From Massilia sp. 9I (lineage in GTDB: Bacteria > Pseudomonadota > Gammaproteobacteria > Burkholderiales > Burkholderiaceae_D): a stretch of 64,000 nt of DNA. The translations under genes and the position numbers were made by a program. The notes under the pieces were generated by a model. It worked only from the letters and a program-made list of their open reading frames with translations. It did not search any database and was not told the DNA's origin. The stretch lies in NCBI RefSeq assembly GCF_902506415.1, contig NZ_LR733275.1, forward strand, positions 4,998,176-5,062,175. The letters run 5' to 3'. Positions 24,687 through 33,311 of this stretch are shown piece after piece; position 1 is the stretch's first letter, and each line of letters opens with the position of its first letter.

Positions 24687-27600
24687 ATGAGGAACGGACT
24701 TATTCGCTTCAAGACAGCGGCGCTCTGCGTCGCCGCCTGCTTTGGCGCCGGCTTGAACGCGGCCCAGGCCGCCCCCACGCTGCCGAAGGTGGTGGCGGGG
24801 CAGGCCACTTTCTCCCAGGACGGCAACGTGTTCTCGATCACGAACACGCCGGGCACGATCATCAACTGGCAGAGCTTCTCGGTGAACGCCGGGGAGATCA
24901 CCCGCTTCATCCAGCAGAGCAGCGACAGTGCGGTCCTGAACCGCATTGTCGGCCAGGACCCGAGCCGCATCCTCGGCGCGCTGCAGTCGAACGGCAAGGT
25001 CTTCCTGATCAACCCGAACGGCGTGATCTTCGGCCAGAACGCGCGCGTGGACGTGAACGGCCTGGTGGCCTCGACGCTGAACATGAGCGACGCCGACTTC
25101 CTGGCCGGGAAGAAGAATTTCACTGCCGGTCCGAACGCCGGCAGCGTGCGTAATGAAGGCGCGATCACGACGCCGAATGGCGGCAAGGTCTTCCTGGTCG
25201 CGCCGAACGTCGAGAACACCGGCATCATCTCGGCGCCTAACGGCGACGTGGTGCTGGCGGCCGGCCGCAGCGTGCAGCTGGTCGACTCCAGCAATCCCGA
25301 CCTGACCGTGGTCGTGTCGGCGCCGACGGACCAGGCCATCAACCTGGGCCAGGTCGTCGCGAGCGGTGGCCGCATCGGCATCTACGGCGCCCTGGTGAAC
25401 CAGCGCGGCGTGGTCAACGCCAACAGCGCGGTGGTGGGCCAGGACGGCAAGATCGTCCTGAAGGCGAGCAAGGAAGCCGCGCTCGAACACGGCAGCATCA
25501 CTAGCGCCACGGGCGCGGGCAAGGGCGGCGACGTCCAGCTGCTGGGCGAGCGCGTGGCCCTGAGCGGCAATGCGCAGGTCGATGCCAGCGGCGTGACTGG
25601 TGGCGGCACCGTGCTGGTGGGCGGCGACTACCAGGGCAAGAACGCGGCGCTGCCGAACGCGCAGCAGACCAGCTTCGGCAAGGACGCCAGCATCCGCGCC
25701 GACGCGACGACCAGCGGCAACGGCGGCAAGGTCGTGCTGTGGTCGGACGGCGCCACCGCCGCCGGCGGCAGCATCTCGGCGCGCGGCGCCGGCGCCGGCA
25801 ACGGCGGCCTGGTCGAGACCTCGGGCCGCCAGCTCGGCCTCGACGGCATCCGCGTGGACGCGGCCGGCGGCAAGGGCGGACGTACCGGCACCTGGCTGAT
25901 CGACCCGACCAATATCGAGGTGTCCGCCGGCGGCAGCGCGACCGATACCACCTACATCACGGCGGCCACCCTGACCGGGACCAATGCCGACATCGTCCTG
26001 CAGGCGACCAAGAACATCGACATCAAGCAGGACATCACTACTTCGCACAACGTGCGCGCCGAGGCGGGCGACGTGCTGACCGTCGCCGCCGCCGTGACCT
26101 CGACGGCAGGCAATATCGACCTGCGCGCGAACAACCGCATCAACCTGGCGGCGGGCAGCCTGCTTTCCAGTCCGAACTACATCGACCTGAAGTCCAACCG
26201 GATGACGCTCACCGGCAGTATTGGCGGTGTCAACAGCGTGCTCCCGGTGATCTCGTTCAACCCGTTCGACAACGATCGCGGCATTCTGCTGCGGGGCACC
26301 GCACCGGACTGGGCGCTGGGCCTGGATCCGCAGCGCCTCGGTAGCTTCGGCGCCTACGAGATCAACATCGGCAGCAGCGCCCATAATGGTCTGATCAGCA
26401 TCGACCAGGAACTGCGCATGGCCGGCAACCTGGTCATCGATACCAGGAACTCGATCAACATCAACGCGCCGGTGACCCTGACCGGCGCCAACAGCCAGTT
26501 CGTCGGCACCCTGCACGAGTCCTTCGGCTCCGGTGCATCGGTCACCACGAGCGGTGTACTCACTGCCAACAAGATCAGCATTCTCGGCGCAGACCAAACG
26601 CAGATTTCTGGCGAGATCAAGGGCGCCGACATCGCCATCACGGCGGCCAGCGGCGGCATCCAGATTCGCCGCAACCCCTACGATACCGAGGGGACTTCGC
26701 TGAGCACCCGAATTGAAGCCAGCAAGTCGCTGAGCCTGCGCGCCGAGGGTGAGCTTTACCAGGAGAGCGGCACCCTGGTGAAAGCACCATCCCTGGTGGT
26801 AGAAGGCAACAGCGTCGAGATGCTGGGCGTGAACCAGGTCGGCACGCTGGCCGGCAGGGCCACTGGCGACGAGGAACAAAAGGGCATGAGCTTCCACTGG
26901 ACCGGCGCCTTGAAGGTTGGCACGGTGGACGGCGTCTCCGGGCTGCAGTCGGCCCATGGCCTGACGCTGGTCGGCGGTGGCCTGACCGCCGACGCCAACA
27001 TCGAGGCCAGCAAGACCCTGGAGATCGATGCCGCGTCGATCGGCGGTAGCGGCATCTTCCGGGCCGACACCCTGCGCCTGAACTCGCGCGGCGGCATCGG
27101 TTCCACCACCAGCGCGCTGCGCACCAGCACCAGCACGCTGTCGGCCGTGAACACCGCAAGCGGCGCCGCTCCGATCAACATCCTGAACGACCGCATCCTT
27201 GTCGTCGACGACGCGGTGCAGGCGGGCGAAGCCAATGCCGGCGCGATCTCGATCGAGACCAGCGGCGGCCTGACCGTGTCCGAGACGACCGGCGAGAAGC
27301 AGGGCGTGCACACCGGCAGCGGCAACATCCGCCTGGTCACCCACAGCCCGCTCACCATCGAAGGCCGGGTCACCACCGAGAGCGGCAACGTGACCCTGGT
27401 CGCGGCCGACAACGGCCCGCTCACGATCCGTGGCGGCGGCCTGGTGAAATCGACCTCGGGCAGCGTCAGCCTCACCGGCGGCACCGTACGCTATCCGGTC
27501 GGCAGCGTGCAGGTGTCCGACCTGAGCAAACTGTCGTCTACCGAGACCAAGCCGGAGACGAAACCCGATCCGACGCCGCCGCTCGACTCCTGCATCAGCA

Positions 27601-29015
27601 ATCCGAATACCTCGGGCTGCGGCGGCGTGCTCGAACAGGCAAAGCGCGACTGTATCGCGACCCCGGACACGGCCCAGTGCCGCGCCGTGCTGCCGCAGCC
27701 GCAGACTTGCCGCGACGACCCGACCAAGCTCGGTTGCGGCGCAGTGCTGGTGCGCGAGTGTATCGCAACGCCGAAGGCGCCTGGCTGCGGCGCCATCCTG
27801 CCGACCTACGAAGCCTGCTCGGCCGCGCCGGCCACGTACGGCTGCGCGCCGGTGATCGCCGAGCGCCAGGCGATCGACGCCTGCATTGCCAATCCCAAGG
27901 GACCAGGCTGCGCCAGCACCCTTCCGCAATACCAGGTGTGCGCAAGCGCGCCGACCACCTACGGTTGCGCGCCGGTGATCGCCGAGCGCCAGGCCCTGGA
28001 CGCCTGTATCGCCAATCCCAAAGGCGCGGGCTGCGCCAGTACGCTGCCGCAATACGAGGTGTGCGCTTCGGCGCCCACCACCTATGGATGCGCCCCAGTG
28101 ATCGCCGAGCGCCGGGCCCTCGACGCCTGCATCGCCAATCCAAAGGCGCCGGGTTGCGGTGCGACGCTGCCACAATACGAAGTCTGCGCGAGCGCGCCGG
28201 CCACCTATGGCTGCGCGCCGGTGATCGCCGAGCGCGACGCCATCACCGCCTGCATCAAGAACCCGACCGCGGGCGGCTGCGGCGAGACCCTGCCGCCGCT
28301 GGCGACCTGCCGCGCCAACGCAGGCATCTACGGCTGCGTGCCGGTGATCGAACGCGCCGAGTTCCTGGCCTGCGTCGCCAACCCGACCGCCGGCGGCTGC
28401 GCGGCGCGTCTGCCGGCCCTGTCGGTCTGCAAGGTGAGCCCGGGCCAGGAAGGCTGCGCCCAGGTGATCCAGGTGACCTTCAACGCCTGCCTGGTGAACC
28501 CGAACGATGCGTCCTGCACCGGCATCCTGCCGACGCTGTCGCAGTGCGTGAACAACAAGACCACGGCCGGTTGCCAGGTGGTGCTGCCGACCCTGCAGCA
28601 GTGCATCGGCAGCCCGACCCTGCAGGGCTGCTCGGTGCAGCTGCCGAAGCTGGAGCAGTGCGCCGTGAATCCGAACACGGAAGGCTGCGTGGCGGTGCTG
28701 CCGAAGCCCGATTTCTGCAGCACGCACCCGAGCGACCCGACCTGCCAGATCTTCAACCCGAACCCGGGTTCCGGTGGCGGCGATGCCAAGAGGCCGGTGA
28801 GCGAGGCGCAGCAGGCCGTGGTCACCCTGGTCAATACGGCCAAGCCGGCGACCAAATCCGGCGCCCCTGACGGTGGCGGCGCCAGCGGCGGTGGCGGCGG
28901 CAGCGCCGACGGCGGCAAACCGGCCGACAAGTCGGAGAATCAGGCCGGACCGGCCGCAGGTACGAACTCTGGAGTAAAGAATGAAAAGCCAGCCACAAAA
29001 ATGTACTGCAACTAA
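24687..29015 (+). CDS. Filamentous-haemagglutinin-type exoprotein (TpsA) with 20 C-x8-C modules
   Basis: A 1442-residue exoprotein. Signal peptide to about residue 28 (NAAQA-APT). The TPS domain (residues about 30-270) carries the diagnostic NPNG motif at Asn109 (FLINPNGVIFGQNARVD). A Gly/Ala-rich beta-helix runs to about 960. Residues 969-1353 form an array of 20 consecutive C-x8-C units (consensus C-x-x-N-P-x-x-x-G-C) joined by 7-12 residue linkers, often ending LP, 40 cysteines in all. A Gly/Ser-rich tail ends in MYCN. Secreted by the preceding TpsB; the 3' end overlaps the FecR gene by 35 bp. Probably a surface adhesin or matrix protein. Confidence 0.9.
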   Translation: MRNGLIRFKTAALCVAACFGAGLNAAQAAPTLPKVVAGQATFSQDGNVFSITNTPGTIINWQSFSVNAGEITRFIQQSSDSAVLNRIVGQDPSRILGALQSNGKVFLINPNGVIFGQNARVDVNGLVASTLNMSDADFLAGKKNFTAGPNAGSVRNEGAITTPNGGKVFLVAPNVENTGIISAPNGDVVLAAGRSVQLVDSSNPDLTVVVSAPTDQAINLGQVVASGGRIGIYGALVNQRGVVNANSAVVGQDGKIVLKASKEAALEHGSITSATGAGKGGDVQLLGERVALSGNAQVDASGVTGGGTVLVGGDYQGKNAALPNAQQTSFGKDASIRADATTSGNGGKVVLWSDGATAAGGSISARGAGAGNGGLVETSGRQLGLDGIRVDAAGGKGGRTGTWLIDPTNIEVSAGGSATDTTYITAATLTGTNADIVLQATKNIDIKQDITTSHNVRAEAGDVLTVAAAVTSTAGNIDLRANNRINLAAGSLLSSPNYIDLKSNRMTLTGSIGGVNSVLPVISFNPFDNDRGILLRGTAPDWALGLDPQRLGSFGAYEINIGSSAHNGLISIDQELRMAGNLVIDTRNSININAPVTLTGANSQFVGTLHESFGSGASVTTSGVLTANKISILGADQTQISGEIKGADIAITAASGGIQIRRNPYDTEGTSLSTRIEASKSLSLRAEGELYQESGTLVKAPSLVVEGNSVEMLGVNQVGTLAGRATGDEEQKGMSFHWTGALKVGTVDGVSGLQSAHGLTLVGGGLTADANIEASKTLEIDAASIGGSGIFRADTLRLNSRGGIGSTTSALRTSTSTLSAVNTASGAAPINILNDRILVVDDAVQAGEANAGAISIETSGGLTVSETTGEKQGVHTGSGNIRLVTHSPLTIEGRVTTESGNVTLVAADNGPLTIRGGGLVKSTSGSVSLTGGTVRYPVGSVQVSDLSKLSSTETKPETKPDPTPPLDSCISNPNTSGCGGVLEQAKRDCIATPDTAQCRAVLPQPQTCRDDPTKLGCGAVLVRECIATPKAPGCGAILPTYEACSAAPATYGCAPVIAERQAIDACIANPKGPGCASTLPQYQVCASAPTTYGCAPVIAERQALDACIANPKGAGCASTLPQYEVCASAPTTYGCAPVIAERRALDACIANPKAPGCGATLPQYEVCASAPATYGCAPVIAERDAITACIKNPTAGGCGETLPPLATCRANAGIYGCVPVIERAEFLACVANPTAGGCAARLPALSVCKVSPGQEGCAQVIQVTFNACLVNPNDASCTGILPTLSQCVNNKTTAGCQVVLPTLQQCIGSPTLQGCSVQLPKLEQCAVNPNTEGCVAVLPKPDFCSTHPSDPTCQIFNPNPGSGGGDAKRPVSEAQQAVVTLVNTAKPATKSGAPDGGGASGGGGGSADGGKPADKSENQAGPAAGTNSGVKNEKPATKMYCN
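27591..28745 (+). repeat. Coding tandem array of C-x8-C modules in the TpsA
   Basis: Within the TpsA gene, codons 969-1353 encode 20 successive C-x8-C units. The middle units are nearly identical (for example CIANPKGPGC and CASAPTTYGC, linked alternately by 9 and 12 residues). DNA similarity between the 123-bp double units around 27826-28250 indicates recent internal duplication; the outer units have diverged. Confidence 0.9.
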
Positions 29016-29763
29016 GCCGCTTGGGCGGGCGCTGGGCGCGCTGCTGTTCGCGGCCCTGCTCTCGGTCGGCAATGCCGCCTGGGCCGCGCAGGTCGCCGGC
29101 ATGGTCGCGCGCCTGAGCGGCCCGCTGATGGCGAAGAAGGCGGACGGCAGCGTCAAGGTGCTGGCGCTGCGTTCCGAGATCGAAAGCGGCGATACCCTGG
29201 TGTCGGAAAAGAACACCTACGCGCAGATCAAGTTCATCGACAACAGCGAGATCACCCTGCGTCCCGGCACCACCTTCAAGGTCGAGAACTTCTCGTTCGA
29301 CGAGGGCAAGCCGGAAGCGGACAACGCCAGCTACAGCCTGGTGAAGGGCGGGCTGCGTTCGATCACCGGCTTGATGGGCAAGCGCAACAAGGAGAAGTTC
29401 TCGCTGAAAACCCCGAACGCGACCATCGGCATCCGCGGCACCACCTTCGTGGTGCAATACGTGGGAGCCGATGCAGGGGGCATCCCGACCCCAGGCGGTC
29501 GCGCTGCAGCGCCCGCACTGCCGCCCGGCCTGCACGTGTCGGTAAGCGAGGGAGCGATCATCGTCACCAACAATGGAGGTTCGCTCGGCTTCCAGGCCGG
29601 CCAGTTCGGCTATGTGCCGAGCATGACCCAGCCGCCGGTGATCGTGCCGAGCAACCCGGGCCTGCAGTTCACGCCGCCGCCGACCTTCGAGACCGGCACG
29701 GTCGGCCCGGTGGCCAGCAACGGCGCCAAGCCGGACAACAGCGTCGACTGCGTCGTACGCTGA
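28981..29763 (+). CDS. Exported FecR-domain protein
   Basis: A 260-residue protein with a Sec signal peptide (LLFAALLSVGNAAWA-AQV) and a FecR domain (residues about 50-170): RSEIESGDTLVSEKNTYAQ, ITLRPGTTFKVENF, TPNATIGIRGTTFVVQY. It has no membrane helix beyond the signal, so it is a periplasmic or surface protein, not an anti-sigma factor of the FecR type. GGAG precedes ATG 28981, which lies inside the TpsA 3' end, so the two are translationally linked. Its tail is Pro-rich. Confidence 0.85.
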   Translation: MKSQPQKCTATKPLGRALGALLFAALLSVGNAAWAAQVAGMVARLSGPLMAKKADGSVKVLALRSEIESGDTLVSEKNTYAQIKFIDNSEITLRPGTTFKVENFSFDEGKPEADNASYSLVKGGLRSITGLMGKRNKEKFSLKTPNATIGIRGTTFVVQYVGADAGGIPTPGGRAAAPALPPGLHVSVSEGAIIVTNNGGSLGFQAGQFGYVPSMTQPPVIVPSNPGLQFTPPPTFETGTVGPVASNGAKPDNSVDCVVR

Positions 29764-29782
29764 GCAAAGAGCGCTTCAAGAC

Positions 29783-29815
29783 AAGCCCCGTGAGCGACAG
29801 CCGCGGGGCTTTTTC
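29783..29815 (+). terminator. Terminator of the two-partner secretion operon
   Basis: AAGCCCCG and CGGGGCTT pair around a 13-nt loop and run into TTTTT, about 20 nt after the FecR-domain gene. Confidence 0.8.
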
Positions 29816-29818
29816 AAT

Positions 29819-31102
29819 TCAGGAACGCTGGGCGCGGGCGCGCGCCAGCAGCAGTTCGCGCTCGCGGCCGTTGGCGGTCATGGCGGCGGCGCGTTCGAAT
29901 TCCAGGCGCGCTTCATCCAGCCGCCCGAGCTTGGACAGCAGGTCGGCGCGCACGCTCGGCAGCCAGTGGTAGCCGGCCAGCTTGCCGCTAAGGGCCAGCG
30001 CATCGGCCAGCGCCAGGCCGGCGGCGGGACCCTCGGCCATGCCGATCGCCACCGCACGATTGAGTTCGACCACCGGCGAGGGCTGGACCTGGGCCAGCTC
30101 GCCGTAGAGTAGGGCGATGGCGTGCCAGTCGGTGTCCGCCGCGACGTGGGCGCGCGCGTGGCAGGCCGCGATCTCGGCCTGCAGGACGTAGGGGCCGCGC
30201 GGTTGCTCCAGGCGCGCCGCGCGTTCCAGCGCAGCCAGGCCACGCCGTAGCAGGACGCCGTCCCAGCGCGAGCGGTCCTGGTCGAGCAGCAGCACCGGAC
30301 GGCCTTCGTTATCCAAGCGCGCGCCCATGCGCGAGGCCTGCAGTTCCATCAGCGCCACCAGGCCGTGCGCTTCCGGCTCGGCGGGCGCCAGTTCGGCCAG
30401 CATGCGCCCCAGCCGTAGGGCCTCGTCTGCGAGGTCGCGGCGCATCCAGTCCTCGCCCGCGGTGGCGGTATAGCCTTCGTTGAAGATCAGGTAGACCGCT
30501 TCCAGCACCGCGCCGAGGCGCTCGCCGAGCTCCTGCGGCGGCGGCAGCTCGAAGGGCACTTTGGCGTCACCCAGCGTGCGCTTGGCGCGCACGATGCGCT
30601 GGGCCATGGTCGCTTCCGGCACCAGGAAGGCGCGCGCGATCTCCTGGGTCGACAGGCCACCCAAGAGCTTGAGCGTGAGCGCCAGGCGGGCGTCCAGCGA
30701 GAGCACCGGGTGGCAGGCGGTGAACATCAGGCGCAGCAGGTCGTCGCCGATGACGTCGTTGCGCGCGGCGTCCATGCGGTCCACTAAATCGGGCACAAAA
30801 TCGGGCACAAGCAGCGCCTCCTGGGCTTCGAGGTCGAGCCCGATCTGTTCCAGTTTCTGCTGGAGCACGCGATCGCGCCGCAGGCGGTCGAGCGCGGCAT
30901 GCTTGGCCGTGGTCGTCAGCCAGGCGCCCGGGTTGTCCGGGATGCCCTGCGACGGCCAGTGCTCGAGGGCCGACACCAGGGCATCCTGCGCCAGCTCCTC
31001 GGCCAGGCCGACGTCGCGCACCATGCGCGCAACGACGGCCACGATCTTGGCCGACTCGATGCGCCAGACGGCGGCGATGCTGCGTTCGACCTGATTGTCC
31101 AT
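29819..31102 (-). CDS. ECF42-type RNA polymerase sigma factor (DUF6596)
   Basis: A 427-residue protein from ATG 31102 (MDNQVERSIAAVWRIESAK). Residues about 1-180 form ECF sigma-2/sigma-4 regions (ELAQDALVSALEHW; LGGLSTQEIARAFLVPEATMAQRIVRAKRTL). The long C-terminal extension (VYLIFNEGYTA, then helical repeats) is the DUF6596/TPR domain of the ECF42 group. These sigma factors lack an anti-sigma factor and sit with YCII/DGPF genes, as here. The start codon overlaps the stop of the VOC gene by 1 nt. Confidence 0.9.
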   Translation of the reverse strand: MDNQVERSIAAVWRIESAKIVAVVARMVRDVGLAEELAQDALVSALEHWPSQGIPDNPGAWLTTTAKHAALDRLRRDRVLQQKLEQIGLDLEAQEALLVPDFVPDLVDRMDAARNDVIGDDLLRLMFTACHPVLSLDARLALTLKLLGGLSTQEIARAFLVPEATMAQRIVRAKRTLGDAKVPFELPPPQELGERLGAVLEAVYLIFNEGYTATAGEDWMRRDLADEALRLGRMLAELAPAEPEAHGLVALMELQASRMGARLDNEGRPVLLLDQDRSRWDGVLLRRGLAALERAARLEQPRGPYVLQAEIAACHARAHVAADTDWHAIALLYGELAQVQPSPVVELNRAVAIGMAEGPAAGLALADALALSGKLAGYHWLPSVRADLLSKLGRLDEARLEFERAAAMTANGRERELLLARARAQRS

Positions 31103-31533
31103 CAGATGGCGGCGTCGGCGGCTGCGTCTTCTGCCTGCTGGGGCATGCTTTCCATGTACACCAGCTCCCACATATGGCCGTCCAGGTCTTCGAAACCGTG
31201 CTGGTACATGAAGCCATGGTCCTTCGGCGGATTCGGCCAGCTGCCGCCAGCCGCCTTCGCCTTATTGGCCATGTCGTCGACGGCGGCGCGGCTGTCGCAG
31301 GACAGGCAGAGCAGCACTTCGGTGCTTCTCTTCGCATCCGAGATCGCCTTGGGCGTGAAGCCCTTGAAGAAGGGCTCCGTCAGCAGCATCACGTAGATGG
31401 TGTCGCTGACGACGACGCAAGCGCCGTCCGCATTGGTGAACTGGGGGTTGCAGGAAAAGCCCAGGGCGTTGAAGAAGGCTTTGCTGCGGTCGAGGTCCTT
31501 GACCGGGAGGTTGACGAAGATCTGGCGGCTCAT
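31102..31533 (-). CDS. VOC-fold (glyoxalase/bleomycin-resistance-like) protein
   Basis: A 143-residue VOC protein: MSRQIFVNLPVKDLDRSKAFF, a central SDTIYVMLLTEPFFK, and C-terminal HGFEDLDGHMWELVYM. The Glu in the last motif is a usual metal ligand; the first-strand ligand is replaced by Asn in VNLP, so catalysis is uncertain. Member of the ECF42 operon, between a DGPF gene and the sigma factor. Confidence 0.83.
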   Translation of the reverse strand: MSRQIFVNLPVKDLDRSKAFFNALGFSCNPQFTNADGACVVVSDTIYVMLLTEPFFKGFTPKAISDAKRSTEVLLCLSCDSRAAVDDMANKAKAAGGSWPNPPKDHGFMYQHGFEDLDGHMWELVYMESMPQQAEDAAADAAI

Positions 31534-31560
31534 GGCGCTATCCTTTTTCTCGAGAGGGCA

Positions 31561-31929
31561 TCAATGCGGCAGGTCGGCCGCTTCGTACAGCTGGCGTACT
31601 TCGATCGCGGCATCGGCGAACTCGCCGTGCGGGGCGGGGAAGCGGCGCGACCACTCCATTGCTTCCTCGCGCGAACGCACCTGGATCAGGGTGTAGCCGG
31701 CGATCAGCTCCTTGGTCTCGGCAAACGGCCCGTCGGTGGCGCTGCGCCGGCCTTCCTGGTAACGGATACGCCAGCCGTCGCTGCTCGGTCGCAGGCCGTT
31801 GGCGTCCAGCAGGACGCCGGCCCTGGCCAGCTCCTGGTGGTACTCGGCCATCGCGGCGAACAGCGGCTCGCCGGGGAAGATGCCGGCCTCCGTGTCGGCG
31901 GTGGCCTTGACGATGATCATGAAGCGCAT
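31561..31929 (-). CDS. YCII/DGPF-domain protein (second of two)
   Basis: A 122-residue protein from ATG 31929, preceded by CAGGAG. MRFMIIVKATADTEAG opens a YCII (DGPF) domain and TDGPFAETKELIAGY carries the signature. This family is the hallmark partner of ECF42 sigma factors; its biochemical role is not established. 27 nt upstream of the VOC gene. Confidence 0.87.
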   Translation of the reverse strand: MRFMIIVKATADTEAGIFPGEPLFAAMAEYHQELARAGVLLDANGLRPSSDGWRIRYQEGRRSATDGPFAETKELIAGYTLIQVRSREEAMEWSRRFPAPHGEFADAAIEVRQLYEAADLPH

Positions 31930-32042
31930 GTCGGTCTCCTGGTGGTAGGGATGGAAGCATTTAGACGGCTTCCATCCGCTACGACGAGCGGAAACCTCAG
32001 GATTCGACATCGCGGCGCGAATATTATTCCGGGCCGCGCGCC

Positions 32043-32399
32043 TTACTGCTCGAAGCAGGGCGCCAGCGCGCGTACCTCGACCGTCGCCCATTCGGCCGCC
32101 GGGCACTGCTGCGCCAGCGCGATCGCTTCCTCGCGGGTGTCGACATTGACCAGGAAGAAGCCGCCGACCATTTCCTTGGCTTCGGCGAAGGGACCGTCGA
32201 CGATCCGCGCCTTGCCCTGCGGGACTGTGACGCGCACCGCCTTGTCGGTCGATGCGAGCGATTCCGCCGCCAGCAGCAGGCCGCGGCTGCGCAGGTCCTC
32301 GCCCCAGCGCAGCATGCGGTCGTAGGTGGCGCGGCCCTCAGCTTCGTTGCGGGTGGCGCGCTGGCCGATGGGTTCGTGGATCAACAGCATGTGCGGCAT
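32043..32399 (-). CDS. YCII/DGPF-domain protein (first of two)
   Basis: A 118-residue YCII protein (MPHMLLIHEPIGQRATRN) with VDGPFAEAKEMVGGFF as the DGPF signature. It is a distant paralogue of the next gene. First gene of the ECF42 operon on the minus strand; CAGGAG lies upstream of the ATG. Confidence 0.87.
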   Translation of the reverse strand: MPHMLLIHEPIGQRATRNEAEGRATYDRMLRWGEDLRSRGLLLAAESLASTDKAVRVTVPQGKARIVDGPFAEAKEMVGGFFLVNVDTREEAIALAQQCPAAEWATVEVRALAPCFEQ

Positions 32400-32456
32400 C
32401 GGAATCTCTCCTGGGTGGATTGAACCCGGCTATTCTAAGCCGACTGCCGGCTTCCA

Positions 32457-33236
32457 TCACGCTGCAGCGCGCAAAGTTTTTGCGCTGTGCCGCTGGATCC
32501 GCCAGCGCACGCCGAGCTGCACCGCCAGCGCGGCGATGGTCGCCAGCAGGAAGGACGGGCCGATCCCCTGCGCGCTCAAGGAGCTGGACAGCACCACGCA
32601 GAACACGGCGAAGGCATAGTAGCCATTGACCATACCGCGCAGCAGCGCCACTGCGAAGCCGGGGCCGCTGGTGCGGTGCGAGAAGCCCACCAGCACCGTG
32701 CTCATCACCGGAAACATCGCGAACAGGCCGGAGAGGCGCGGTCCCAGGCTGGCGGCGGCAAAGGTGACGCTCAGCGACAGCAGGGCGCCCGCCAACATGC
32801 GCCAGGGCAGGTCGCCGGCGGGCTTGCCGGCGGCGGCCTGTGCCGGGGCAGGGCCGAACAGGCGCGGCGCCAGCAGCAGGGCCACTAGGACGGCAATGAA
32901 ACCGGCCCACAGCGGCAGCGAGACGGAAGTGAGCACCAGCACGGCCAGCGCGTAGGTGAGCAGGGCGGCCGTCATGGCGCGCGGCATGCCGAGGTGGGCG
33001 CAGCGCGCGTAGGCGATGCTGAAGACCAGGATGGCCAGCACGGCCAGCAGGGTATTGGCGCTGGCGCTGGCGGCAAAAGTCGCGCCCTGTTCGAGCGCGA
33101 TCACCAAGAGGATCGGTCCGGCGACGATGGGAAAGGCGGACAGCCAGCCCGCCACCAATGGGCCCCAGCGGCGGCCGGCGAGGGTGACGAGGGCGATCAG
33201 GGAAGGGACGAGCAGCAGTTTAAGTAAGAAGATCAT
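32457..33236 (-). CDS. Polytopic inner-membrane protein, function unknown
   Basis: A 259-residue, very hydrophobic protein with about eight to nine predicted helices, starting MIFLLKLLLVPSLIALVTLAG. Distinct segments include WLSAFPIVAGPILLVIALEQG and its second-half counterpart LFAMFPVMSTVLVGFSHRT, suggesting an internal duplication. I do not recognise a transport family with confidence. It is in the same orientation as the ECF42 operon, 57 nt upstream of its first gene. No clear ribosome site precedes the chosen start. Confidence 0.65.
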   Translation of the reverse strand: MIFLLKLLLVPSLIALVTLAGRRWGPLVAGWLSAFPIVAGPILLVIALEQGATFAASASANTLLAVLAILVFSIAYARCAHLGMPRAMTAALLTYALAVLVLTSVSLPLWAGFIAVLVALLLAPRLFGPAPAQAAAGKPAGDLPWRMLAGALLSLSVTFAAASLGPRLSGLFAMFPVMSTVLVGFSHRTSGPGFAVALLRGMVNGYYAFAVFCVVLSSSLSAQGIGPSFLLATIAALAVQLGVRWRIQRHSAKTLRAAA

Positions 33237-33261
33237 GCGAGAGGAATACAGGGCTGAAATG

Positions 33262-33292
33262 AAAAACGCCCGCTTTTGCAAGCGAGCGTTTT
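33262..33292 (-). terminator. Terminator of the PIN-PhoH gene
   Basis: On the minus strand AAAACGC/GCGTTTT with an inner CGCTT/AAGCG stem, ending in TTTTT. It follows the PhoH stop by about 20 nt. Confidence 0.75.
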
Positions 33293-33311
33293 GGGGTGAT
33301 GGCGAACAGGC

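Noticed and set aside
27826..28250. Regular direct repeats that could suggest a CRISPR array
   Set aside because: Repeats are in frame with the TpsA gene, keep the protein pattern and have no unique spacers of constant length.
24672..29216. 1514-codon minus-strand frame opposite TpsA and TpsB
   Set aside because: Repetitive His/Arg/Ala composition mirrors the beta-helix repeats on the other strand; the plus-strand TPS domain and signal peptides are clear.
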